Source of the DNA: Daedaleopsis sinensis
Taxonomy: Eukaryota > Basidiomycota > Agaricomycetes > Polyporales > Polyporaceae
DNA length: 64,000 nucleotides
Assembly (NCBI GenBank): GCA_033807695.1
Contig: CM066311.1
Coordinates: 2,108,001-2,172,000, forward strand
Direction of reading: 5' to 3'
This document shows, in pieces, positions 11,360 to 21,033 of this stretch. Made by a program: the position numbers and the translations under genes. Below the pieces are notes generated by a model that saw only the letters and a program-made list of their open reading frames with translations, was not told the origin of the DNA and did no database searches. The first letter of the stretch is position 1. Each line of letters starts with the position of its first letter.

Positions 11360-12682
11360 TCACGAAGACAACACACCACGAGCACGGATCATTCGTTTCG
11401 CGAGCACGTCCCGCTTCGCAAGTGCCGCACACGCGGTGGTGAGCGCAGCCCGCGCCGCATCGAGGTCCACCGCCGAGCAGTTGTCCTTCGCGCAGTTGTC
11501 GTACGCGGCGATGAACGAACCCGTGGCCGCGCAGAAGCACTTGCCATCCGACGCCGCGCACTGGCTCGCGAGCGACGCGCCCTCGCTGAGCTTCACGCTC
11601 AGGCACATCGACGCGCAGGCGGACGCCCCGGCGGCGAGCGTGAGCGCGCCGTCGGTCGCAGGGGGGTCGGGGGTCGGGGGAGACGGAAGTGGGGCGCTGC
11701 TCCCTGCGCCTGCGCTAGCGGAGAGGGGGCGGGGCCCGGGCACCGTGCTCGGGTCGATGTTCCCGTTCGGGTACGCCCCGGGGAACTTGACGGTCGCGAA
11801 CTTGTCGGCCGCCTTGCTAGTCGCGCTGCCCCCGATCGCGACTTGGCCGCAGAAGCTGCAGGGGAAGGAGGGGGAGAATCAGTGTCGCGCAATGGCGGGC
11901 GGATCGGAGAACATACGGGTAATACTGGTCCTGTCCGCCCTCTGCGCCCGACGACTGGCCGAATGCGACGATCTCGAAGCGCATGATGTAGTTGCCCGCT
12001 GGCACCCCCTCTGGGATGGTCACGTCGTAGCTGTGGAGCACGCACAATCAGAGCGGTTACAGACCGAGCATAGTCCAACCGGGCGCACCGGTTGCCATCG
12101 ACGCTCTTGTCGTATGCGGGGCGAAGCGTGTTCGGGACGCCGTCCTTCTCCTCCTGGATCTTGAAGAACTGTCCTTGCGTGGCGTCAAACGTGGAGCAGT
12201 GGCCGTCGCACTGCGCGAGGTACGTGAGGACGTGGCCCTTGGGGTGCGGCCAGCCCTCGCCAGGGTTCCCGGACACGACTAGCTGGACGGCCTGCCCGGG
12301 GTTGACCGGGAGCTCTTTGCCTGCGCCCTGGGTGGCGAAGACGGTGCCACCCGGAGCAGCGACCTTGCCGAAGGGCGTGTCCGATGAGCCGCACGCGATG
12401 GCAGGATTGTCGAGGACTGCGGTAGATCGCGGTGCGCGGTGAGTAACAGATGGGCGGCGAGAGAGGACCATGATGCGGGTGAGACATACACTTGGACCCG
12501 ATCCAGCCAGTGTTGCTGGGAGCAGCGCGGAAGGAGGACGCCTTGACGTCGGTCTTCTGTGCTTTCTGCAGGGCCTGACCCTTGACGCCCCATTGCTTGA
12601 TGAAGCCGTGGGCCTCGACGGCGGAGGGCGCGGCCGTCATGGCGAGGAGTGCAGCGGTGAAGAATTGAGCGGTGCCAACCAT
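11360..12682 (-). CDS. Secreted AA9-like lytic polysaccharide monooxygenase with C-terminal CFEM domain
   Basis: Four exons, 12682-12490, 12416-12089, 12030-11917 and 11855-11360, sum to 1131 bases and encode 376 residues. The signal peptide (residues 1-24, cut after VEA) leaves His25 as the mature N-terminus (HGFIKQW), as the copper histidine brace of LPMOs requires. A second His sits in GWPHPKGHVLTYLAQC and the Q-x-Y motif is in QDQYYPFCGQVAIGG, so the brace and axial Tyr are present. The second-sphere His of AA9 (in 'IIALH') appears as Gly in IVAFGQSS. After KFPGAYPNGNIDPS comes a Pro/Ser linker, then an eight-Cys CFEM domain (CASMC, CAASDGKCFC, CAKDNC and a final Cys 15 residues on). CFEM domains in fungi bind heme or iron, or anchor at the wall; no GPI signal is seen. 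Expected role: extracellular polysaccharide attack or a copper/iron-related wall function. Confidence 0.85.
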
Positions 12683-12842
12683 AGCGTGGTAATGTCGTGA
12701 ACTTGAAGTCGTGAGATGGGAAAACCTGATTGAGCAAGACGAAAGCTAGTAGAGCTGCGTGAATGCGTAGAATGTAGAATGAAGAAGTCAGAGTAAGTGG
12801 CGACCGGCGACACGAGGAACCAGGACGAGAGGAATGCTAGGA

Positions 12843-12849
12843 TTTTATA
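12843..12849 (-). promoter_or_regulatory. TATA box of LPMO-CFEM gene
   Basis: TATAAAA on the - strand, about 160 bases upstream of the ATG at 12682, would give a leader of roughly 120-130 bases. Strong TATA boxes are usual for highly inducible secreted enzymes; this call rests on sequence and spacing. Confidence 0.5.
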
Positions 12850-13021
12850 CTCGTGTATGCCAGGGTACCGCACACAGCCCGGAGTCTGTTCTCCCCCCGG
12901 AAGATGACTACCGATCATCGTATGTGACCGTGTTCTTGCGCTCAGGCGTCGGGCCATGTCATCGAGATACGAAATTGGACTGATATGTGGATGTTTCACG
13001 TCTTTGGCAGTTCATATCAAA

Positions 13022-13144
13022 TCACAAATTCTTCTTCAGCGCCAGCAACTCGTCGAGTACGGGGCGCAGCAGCCTTATGTCGCCGTAGTCTTCTAAGAGG
13101 AGCAATTTCCTGAGAGAGATGCTGGGTGGTACGGGACTGGCCAT
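13022..13144 (-). CDS. Small unknown ORF (40 residues)
   Basis: ATG at 13144 in a good context (GGAATGGCC) opens a short frame ending TGA at 13022. It has amphipathic, Leu-rich character (SLRKLLLLEDYGDIRLLRPV, then LDELLALKKNL). The composition looks coding-like, but no homology is recognised. It could be the last exon of an unseen - strand gene or a remnant. Confidence 0.25.
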   Translation of the reverse strand: MASPVPPSISLRKLLLLEDYGDIRLLRPVLDELLALKKNL

Positions 13145-14007
13145 TCCTAAACTCATCGGTCAATGGCCAATCTAAGCTATCACGGTCGTATTAGTTGGAG
13201 TACTCATCCGACTCTTGTTGCACAGCGTGCATGCCTCAGATCGAGTGGACGGATTCCAGTCACGCCAAGTACGTCGATAGAAATATCTCGATTAGTCCAG
13301 GCAAGACCGGGAGCCAAGAGTGGTGCGAGCAATCCGATGTACTCAAGCCCCCGAAGGAGATATCAAGTAATCGCGCGAAAGCGGCCTCTGAGATTGAGGT
13401 GATGCTTCATGAGACCGGTCGCTCTCCAAGAGAGCCATAGGACATATTGTATTTGCACTCACCACTGTCCTCTGCCAGACAATGAAACGTCACGGCGTTG
13501 AGTACGTATCTGATCATCGCCACCCATAGAACGCTCGTAGCAGTGGCGGAGGCTGTTATCTTCGGCGTGAATCGGGCATGGTGACCACGTCCAGATCTCA
13601 CTGCAAAGTGCACATCACTGTGAATGTGCAGCCAAAGGGGCAAAAGGGGGGGTCAACGGGGCGACTTAGTCAGTGGCAAAGCAGCACGGAAGACAAGATG
13701 ACTGAAGCAATAGCATGGCACGACAGAGTCTACGCAGACACTCCTTGGCAAAGGATGATCGAAGACTAACGCACCTACGCGACCATGTCAAACTGCGGTG
13801 CAGGCCCGTATAGGTAAGGTCATTCCGCTCAGGCATGGTGAGAAGGCGCAGCTCGGTCCGAGTCGTGCTTGCAGATGACGATCGCGCGCAACACTTCGTC
13901 GCTAAAGAATTCCGGTCGTTCCGGTCACACACAGCTCAAGCTGTAGCCGGATGCGCACACATGGTGATCGTCGTCTGAGACGGTACGAGATAGAGAGCAG
14001 CATGAAC
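13145..14007. other. Intergenic; no gene seen
   Basis: About 860 bases downstream of the formyltransferase. Short ORFs on both strands lack recognisable domains or plausible splice chains. Confidence 0.45.
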
Positions 14008-15550
14008 CTACGAGCGTGCTGAGGATGCGAAGGACATGAACTGTACCGGCCCGTCGAGTCCGTCATGCAGACGCATCTCGGGCTTCACGCCATTCCACCA
14101 CTCCTTGGCCTTGAGCAAGGAGCGATCCTGCTGTCGTACCTACGCTGGGGTCAGGGAGACGCGACAGTACACGTCATTGAAGACGGACCTGGGGGACGCT
14201 AAGGTATGTGTCTTCAGCACAGCGGACGATGAGCGAGCCACTTGGCGGATGGTATGTCGCCGTGCCTTCTGAAGGAAGATCCTGTTCCAATCCGGGATGG
14301 AGGGTGTCGAGGACAGCGGGACTGTGCAATTGCAGTGTACGACCCGTCTTGAGCAACGTCGTCATTGGTTTCTGGACGAGGAAAGGATCAACGATGCGAG
14401 GAGTGGGACGAAATACTAGTGTAGGCACCTGATGGGAGATTGCGCGGTGCGTTCCGACGATGCGGGACGCTGTCATAGTCGCGAAGTCAATCATTGAGTG
14501 TTCTGCAGTGATCAAGGGGGCACGTGGCGCGCTTGGGTCGTCACTCTGAGGTCGTCGTGTATCCTGACACGGTGGGTTTAGACACGGAGAGACACAAGAA
14601 AGAGAATGCACACCTTCCCTGTGATCATATCCCGCAAGACTGAAATCAGCAGCTGCCCGCCTTTTCGCGCTAGGGAGTCGCGTAGCTCTGGAAATGCAGC
14701 GTGATCGGGTATCCCCTAGTGCGCCGTGTGAACAATCCTTTGACATCTTGACGGGGCATGGTCCGACTCACCATGCGCTCAGTTGCCCAAATTGCCCCAG
14801 AATCAATGCCCTTCTTCCACTCAGTCATCTCAATGACGCACACCCCGGTCTCCTGCTGACCATCCATAAGAGCGTGTTGTATCGGAGCCGCGCCACGGTA
14901 CATGGGGAGGAGAGAGGGATGAATATTCAGTCTTCGGGAAGGAAAGAAATGGTTTATCAGTCGGTTAGGCAAAATCCGCCCAAAAGAGGCCGTGACGAGT
15001 AAGTGGTCTGGCGGTGGCTGATATGGTGTGTCTAGTTGTTTATCGGGGGAGAAAGGATGAGGTGCCTGTCTGAACTCAGCATCTGATACCCCGCTCGAGG
15101 ACGCACTTCACGCACCTGCCATGTCCTGAACTCCGATCGCTCATGAGGGATCGTGTGCACTAAGAGATTTGAGTCTTCGGCGAGCGATTTCAGAGGAGCT
15201 ATGCACGCGTTGAGCTCCGTGGGGACCCAGAAGAGTAGTAGAAACATTGCGGAGACTTACAGATGGAAAGTTTCGACCCACGGCGCCCAGTCTTGGTGTC
15301 AGGCTGCGTCACCACTTGTATCTCGCGCCAGACATCTGGTCAACTTGAATGTTGCAGTCATCATCTGCACTCCAGGTACACAGGAGACCCACACACCGTT
15401 CGCTTGTAGCAGCTGCTGAAGCACAGTGCATGAGAACTCGTCGCGTCCGAAGAATAGGATCTTGAATGGCCCTTGGGTGGTCGAGTAGCACCGAATAGAC
15501 CGACGTGCCAGCCCTGCCTGCGTCAAGTTCCTCCAGAACAAAACTACCAT
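14008..15550 (-). CDS. FMT1: Mitochondrial methionyl-tRNA formyltransferase
   Basis: Transfers a formyl group from 10-formyl-tetrahydrofolate to Met-tRNA for mitochondrial translation initiation. Eight exons (15550-15397, 15335-15261, 15198-15116, 15065-14772, 14715-14614, 14563-14429, 14371-14189, 14139-14008) join in frame to 1158 bases, 385 residues. The N-terminus (MVVLFWRNLTQAGLARRSI, then RCYSTT) is a typical matrix-targeting presequence. The catalytic core is present: LNIHPSLLP with the Asn and His, MYRGAAPIQHALMDG, and KKGIDSGAI with the Asp of the N-H-D triad. The C-terminal domain (ITAEHSMIDFATMTA, KEWWNGVKPEMRL) follows. All introns are 44-69 bases with GT-AG ends and no lesion is seen. 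The gene looks functional. A 52-base repeat shared with another gene's upstream region lies about 190 bases upstream. Confidence 0.93.
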
Positions 15551-16862
15551 TCCACCTTTAAGGGTTCAATGCAACGTAGACAGCGTTAGACTCGGCGCGA
15601 AGAGACGCGACTGAGACGTGTGGTGGCACTGGTGGAGGGCTGAATTCGATGAGCGTGAGAATCTGATGTGCCCTTATACAATCACGTGATCGACTTCGAT
15701 GATGTCGAGCCCGATTGGGCGTTTGGCAAACTCAAACCATGTTGGCCACCTCGCGACTCGCCCGGCGGACAGCACTTACAACTGTCAACACCAAGTCAAC
15801 ACTGGAAGTTGAACGTGGGCGATGCAATGCCACGCTTTAACCCCACTAGATCCGTTGCCCGGCGTGCGACATCCAGCCCAACCCAGGCCTTGCACTGCTT
15901 CTCCGCGGAAATATCGTGCCAAGCACGGCTTGCTGCGCTATAATCATCTGTTGGAGAAGCTGATAGAATTTACAAACGAACATGCTTGAGGTGAGTGGTA
16001 CATTTATGCCTCAACGTTACTTCTTTGCTTAGTGTCTAAAGTCGCAGAAGCTCTCCTAATGTCGTTGCCCGTTAGTGAACTCCGTGCTCCCCAACGCAGC
16101 TGTAAGCGCAGTCTCAGTGAGGCGTATCTGTCTAATTTGTACCACGAAGATCAAGGTGATGGTATCAGCGGATATCGCGAGTCTGGGTTGGCCCCTTTTC
16201 TCAAATGACGCATTTTATCTAGCTTCATATGGCATTACACAAGCCCGTCGACTTGTTACCGGTCAAGGTGATGAGAAACCTCAAACCTCGCATGACTTTC
16301 ATCCCAAATCAACTTCCATGTCTTTCAGTCACTGCAGCGGCCACGCATAACATGGTTACGATCGCTTTGTCCCGATCCAGTGGCTTTCGGATGGTATGAA
16401 GAACCAGTTATATACGTTAGCAGACTTAGACACTTACATTCATAATCGTAGGTTGACGATGAGGTTCGCCATGAATGCGCCGCGGAGGCGAGAATAGGTA
16501 AGGTCAACCGCAAGATGCAGCTGGTTCTTGCAAGACTCACAGGGTCTTCGGGCACTGGTGCACCGATCCTGTACGCACGTTTGGGGTCTAGCCATTGGGT
16601 AAGGCTCACGACCGCATTGCTTGTGGTTCAACGTTAGAGTTAAGATGATCTACATCACGGGTGCACTCATGAAGTATATAGCTTTGCATTGGTACTCTGG
16701 AGAGGGCAATACTCGTTTCCGCCATGCCGTCCGCATCTACTACCGCTGAGCAGCAGTATGGGCTCCTCCCTACTTTTCTGTGTATTACATGGCACTCTGA
16801 CACGCCGACAGCTTTCTCCATTTCGCTATCCAATGCAGCCCCTTCAGTAGGTATCATAACTG
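15551..16862. other. Intergenic left flank of the TIR element
   Basis: No gene supported over 1.3 kb except the 52-base dispersed repeat at 15738. ORFs here are short and domain-free. Confidence 0.45.
15738..15789 (+). repeat. 52-base dispersed repeat, copy 1
   Basis: Matches 37706-37757 at 50 of 52 bases in the same orientation, with no similarity on either side, so the unit has sharp edges. It begins CATGTTGGCC and ends CTGTCAAC. It lies about 190 bases upstream of the FMT start codon. Confidence 0.85.
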
Positions 16863-16915
16863 TAGTTACCCAATATGATTGACAAAGGTCCTCTGTAGTT
16901 GGCCAATCTGACGGG
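16863..16915 (+). repeat. Left terminal inverted repeat
   Basis: Aligned to the reverse complement of 27763-27815, the first 22 bases and a further block of 17 bases (TAGTTGGCCAATCTGAC) are identical; five mismatches in 53. A weaker similarity (TCAGTA, 16844-16849 against 27830-27835) lies just outside and could be part of the true end. Confidence 0.9.
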
Positions 16916-18680
16916 ATCGGCCCTATTAATCTACATGCCAAGGCGGTCAGATCGGGACACCTGACTTTAGCACAAACGTCAGCCGATCGAATATTACCCC
17001 TGGGTGCCGCTACCCCAGCTGTTCACCCGGATCGAGCGCGGGGATATGTCCTATATAGTCGTCCGATCCGGGGGCGCATATGTGCACCAGTCTTGTCCGA
17101 TCGTGCCATAGCAATGTGCACTCTGCTCATCAGATCGGAATATCGAACTATGGAGTCTTTTTTGATGGGGTATCCACTTTGTGAATCTCAACTACGACTG
17201 TATGTACTACCCGAACTCCATTAACCGATACACCATGTATGCTCAGGGATCGGGGTAGTAGTATAGGCAGCTCTGTGCTCCGATCGCTGGACCGGGTGTT
17301 GTCACTGTACTGGTCGGAAGGGGGGGTTGATATTTACATTGGTGTCTCCCGATCCTCTGCAGTGGCATTGACACTAGGGTCTTTCAATCGGGCCTCGGAG
17401 CTACTGTCCTCGGTGGCCCGATCGGGTCGCAAATGCGCGCACTCCCGTATCCCGATCGGACAGCCATTTACCGTAGGCAAAAAAAGGACTGCCCGGAATC
17501 GAACAGACGAGTGCAGCCGCGGACAACATTATTACTTTACAGTGTTCATGCCAACTGTACTATTAGGGAGCGTAATATAAAGGCTCCATGTTATATGTCA
17601 TGCCTTGTGTCTTTGTATTCCCTAGAGAGTGTGTAACAAGATATCAGTTCAATTAGACTATCCCTACTCTCGTGCAGCGATTGGATTTGAGAGTTATGCA
17701 TCGGAGTGCTCCGATCCCTTCCAGCCTTATCCTCAGTCGACACATCCGATCGGGTTACGTATATAACCGGTACGCCGCCCGGATCGGACGCTGCATTGTC
17801 TACACTGCAGTAGTCCGATCGGGCTGCCTCTCGCCAACTTTCCCTAAACTCATCGGCGCTCGTGAGTGGCCTATGCAAGTAGAAAGTGTTGGTCATGCAA
17901 TAAACACAGTTATGTGCCCCACTTGCAGACATTTGTATCAACCCGGCTGACTCCGGCTGACTAGAACAGTGTCACTCATTTGTATTGTTTGCAAGGAGCA
18001 TGATCCGGACCAGGACATGATTCGGGATATTTAGAATAGCCCATTTACCATTCTGTATTCACCAACTACTCTGAGCCATGCAGCGGTGTGATACCATCAA
18101 TGTAGCGGGCAGGCTCATGGTGACAACACAAACAACGGCTACTTGATGCGGACAATGATTATAGAATCCGGCTGTTGCTTTACCAAGGCTACTCCCCGGA
18201 TCCGATGTGCGCATATTGATATCGCGCTGACCGGATCACACCTCACGTTATCCTCGTTAGCCTGCCCGGATCGCACGCTCGGCTGTACGCTACCGCGTTG
18301 CGCGATCGAACGGCACAATGTCCGCAGTCCAGTACACGGATCGAAGGCGGATTTAGTTTCAGTATGGTATTCCGATCGCATGTCTGCCAGGTTTCCAGAG
18401 AGCTTTGACCGCTTGATCTGAGCCATACAAATGTGAGGACCGTATTCCCGGGGTCACGACGACAACACGAACAACCACTTCTGCAGCATCATGGATACAA
18501 AATCCGGCAGATACTGGACCGAAGCTACTGCCCGGATATAGCGGGAACATATTATCTCCGTACTGTCCGGATCGTACTCCATGATGTGCCCATGCGACCG
18601 CCCGGATCGCAGGTCCGGTTGTATCCACTAAAGTGCACGGATCGAGGCCTGATACATTGTCAGCATGGCATTCGGATCGC
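16915..18680. repeat. Left array of GATC-centred sites with 34-35-base spacing
   Basis: Core GATC positions read from the sequence: 16915, 16950, 16985, 17030, 17065, 17099, 17133; 17248, 17282, 17351, 17420, 17454 (with degenerate members at 17312 and 17386); 17713, 17748, 17782, 17817; 18199, 18234, 18269, 18304, 18339, 18374; 18535 (GATA), 18570, 18605, 18640, 18675. Within the last two runs the step is exactly 35. The cores sit in CCGATC, GATCGG or CCGGATCG contexts. The sequence between them is not conserved within a run. A step of 34-35 is about 3.3 helical turns. Confidence 0.85.
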
Positions 18681-18693
18681 ACTTGTAGATACA
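18143..18693. repeat. Diverged tandem duplication of a 336-base module in the left arm
   Basis: The block from about 18130 (ACAACAC, AATCCGGC, AGGCTACT, then five to six phased GATC sites) recurs at an offset of 336 bases. For example ATCCGG lies at 18166 and 18502, and the GATC runs 18199-18339 and 18535-18675 match site for site. The spacers have diverged heavily while the sites and their step are kept. Confidence 0.7.
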
Positions 18694-18751
18694 ATGAGAC
18701 GCAATCACACGTTTAATATGCAAGACTAATATTGGCCCCCCTATCTGTATG

Positions 18752-20425
18752 CTAAGACTGCTCTAGGTCGCTATACCGTTGCTCTGAATCGTCCTCATGT
18801 TCTGACTCGTCCTCGGGGGCTACCCAGTTCTTTCCGGACGCCCTAACTAGCCAATCATTGTAACCCATCCAATGCTCACCGTCTAATTCTGTAAAGATGA
18901 CTTTCTGGTAGCCCTCTTCAGCGGGCGGTGACGGCGGCGGCATGGGCAGCGGTCTGCTGGCAATTATGGCGGACGACCATGGCAGCGGGTCTGGCAGCGG
19001 TCCTGCATCACCCATCGGCCAGTCAGCGTCAACGTCGGGTGTGAATAGCCTCCCTTGCGGCGTGACGTCGCGCGTAGGCATAGGAGAGGAGAATGGGGAT
19101 GGTGTAGGCATAGGAGAGGGGAATGGGGACGGTGTAGGCATAGGAGAGGGGAATGGGGACGGTGTAGGCAGCGGAGACCTGGCCGCCCGGGGAGTGATGT
19201 CACTTGCCACACTGGACGACATTGAGGGTGAAGGTAAGAACAGTGGCGTTCTAGCCCGCGCGGGTATGGCGGACATAAATGGTGAGCCAGTTGGTCTGGC
19301 CGTCGATGTAGTAGGTCGCAATGGAGAGCCGGGCGTGGGCATTGTTGAGCCGGGCGGGTCTCCAACGCGCGGTGCCAGAGGTTGAGCAACAGCGCTCGTG
19401 TGCTCGCGCAGTGGTGATCCAGGCCTGTCTCGGGAGTGTGGCGCACTCAGAGGTGCGCGAGCGCGAGTGTGTAGGAACAAGGGGGAGCAGGGGAAAGGAG
19501 GAACGGGAGGAGCGCGAGAAGGGCCCGCGCCGGAGGCGTTCCCCGAGGCCACCGGATTCGGGCCAGCGGGAGCGCTCAAGGCGGAGCCGGGCGGCCCGGG
19601 GAGTCGCATGGGCGGAGCCGTAGGAGCGCGAGCGCGAGCGTGCATAATTAACGGTGAGCCGGGCGGGGGCACTGATGGCGGCGCGCGGGACGGAGTGCGA
19701 GTGCCCAGGACTCGGGGAGAGCTGGGCAGGGGCACTGACGGCGGCGCGCGGGACTGAGGATGGGCGCGCGGGCCGAGGACTAAGGGGGAGCCGGGCGGGG
19801 GCACTGACGGCGGCGCGCGGGACTGAGGATGGGCGTGCGGGCCGAGGACTAAGGGGGAGCCGGGCGGGGGCACTGACGGCGGCGCGCGGGACTGAGGATG
19901 GGCGCGCGGGCCGAGGACTAAGGGGGAGCCGGGCGGGTGCATTGACGGGGGCGCGCGGGACGGAGCGTGACTGCCCAGGACTAAAGGGGAGCCGGGCGGG
20001 GGCACTGACGCACGCGCGCGGGACGGAGTGCGAGTGCCAAGGACTAGGGGAGAGCCGGGCGGGGGCACTGAGCGGGGGTCGAGGGGAGAAGGTTGAGTGC
20101 GAGTGGCCAGGATCAACGGAGAGCCCGGCGGGGGTGCTGAGCGGGCATCGAGTCGCGGAGGGTGAGCGCGAGTGGCCAGGATCAATGGGGAGCCGGGCGG
20201 TGGCAATGAGCGGGGGTCGAGGGGCGGAGCGTCTGCAACGTCTGCACGGCGTCGGGGGACTCCTGGTCGCAGCGTGTCCGTGATCGCATCCAGAGGTTCG
20301 CCGGGTATCGCGAACCTCACAGTCCTGTGTGACTCGTACCTGCTGGTCCTACTCTCACCAGTCGCCTGACCGTCATTACCCATCTCTGCCTCGGCCGACA
20401 TAGCACTTGCAAACCACGGTGCCAT
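18752..20425 (-). CDS. Element ORF A: Pro-rich tandem-repeat protein
   Basis: One open frame of 557 residues from ATG at 20425. The N-terminal segment (about residues 1-60) is Arg/Glu-rich. A long array of roughly 23-24-residue units built on PPPGSPLVLG, R.HPQSRAPPSV follows, encoded by about 72-base DNA repeats. A second, shorter repeat is PSPFPSPMPT. The last about 60 residues are non-repetitive (VIFTELDGEHWMGYNDWLVR, then ASGKNWVAPEDE) with an acidic tail, and this tail is the only part that looks like a folded domain. No known domain was recognised. It is transcribed away from ORF B, with 600 bases between their starts. The repeats suggest an extended disordered scaffold. Function unknown. 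Confidence 0.55.
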   Translation of the reverse strand: MAPWFASAMSAEAEMGNDGQATGESRTSRYESHRTVRFAIPGEPLDAITDTLRPGVPRRRADVADAPPLDPRSLPPPGSPLILATRAHPPRLDARSAPPPGSPLILATRTQPSPLDPRSVPPPGSPLVLGTRTPSRARASVPPPGSPLVLGSHAPSRAPPSMHPPGSPLVLGPRAHPQSRAPPSVPPPGSPLVLGPHAHPQSRAPPSVPPPGSPLVLGPRAHPQSRAPPSVPLPSSPRVLGTRTPSRAPPSVPPPGSPLIMHARARAPTAPPMRLPGPPGSALSAPAGPNPVASGNASGAGPSRAPPVPPFPCSPLFLHTRARAPLSAPHSRDRPGSPLREHTSAVAQPLAPRVGDPPGSTMPTPGSPLRPTTSTARPTGSPFMSAIPARARTPLFLPSPSMSSSVASDITPRAARSPLPTPSPFPSPMPTPSPFPSPMPTPSPFSSPMPTRDVTPQGRLFTPDVDADWPMGDAGPLPDPLPWSSAIIASRPLPMPPPSPPAEEGYQKVIFTELDGEHWMGYNDWLVRASGKNWVAPEDESEHEDDSEQRYSDLEQS

Positions 20426-21033
20426 CTCAAAATCAGATGGCGATGAGCTGTCGCGTGGGGGTGGCGCAGTTGTTGGGGATGGCGTTATTGTCGCGGGCTG
20501 CCGCTCGGCTCGGGTATCACCTTGGTTGTACTTCGGCTGTAATACTCGTCAGTCAAGCAACGTTGCGGGCTAGAGAGCGGGCAGTACCTGTTGGCTCATT
20601 GCGCGATGGTCCCGGTGCTGCTGATGGTGTATAGAGTGCAGTGGGTGTTGAGGGCGATGGAGTGAGGGGCAGAATCACGGTGGCGACAGTCTTTGCAGAG
20701 CGGAGTACCCTAGACCACCGAAGTTCCCCAATTCGAACTCACCTCATTACGCGTCAAGTACAGTTTGGCCGGTGACTAGCCGGAGGCACGGAGTTGCTGC
20801 GTATGGTATGTCTAACGCCCGTCTACACCCACGGGTCCGGGTCTCGGCTCCAGTGTCAGATTTATCCGAGCCGGGCGGGTTACCCAAATTGTAGCTTGAG
20901 CCGCCATATTTGGCAGGGCGCTGCATGTCGCAGTGAACTTCTTTGAGGTCGCCGCCGCCATATAGTACGGCGACATCGACGGCTGGTGCCCTTCATCCCT
21001 CCTCACTCCCCCTCTCATCTCATCCTTCTCACC

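Noticed and set aside
16801..16850. Resemblance of left-flank ACAGCTTTCTCCATTTC to right-flank ACCGCCCTCTCCATCTC as a possible target duplication or missing exon
   Set aside because: Too short and imperfect, and it lies too far from both TIR ends.
17465..17520. Reverse-strand TTCGATTCCGGGCAGTCC followed by a T-run, resembling a tRNA T-arm, 3' end and terminator
   Set aside because: The bases either side of TTCGATT do not form a T-stem and no matching acceptor, D-arm or anticodon arm was found upstream.
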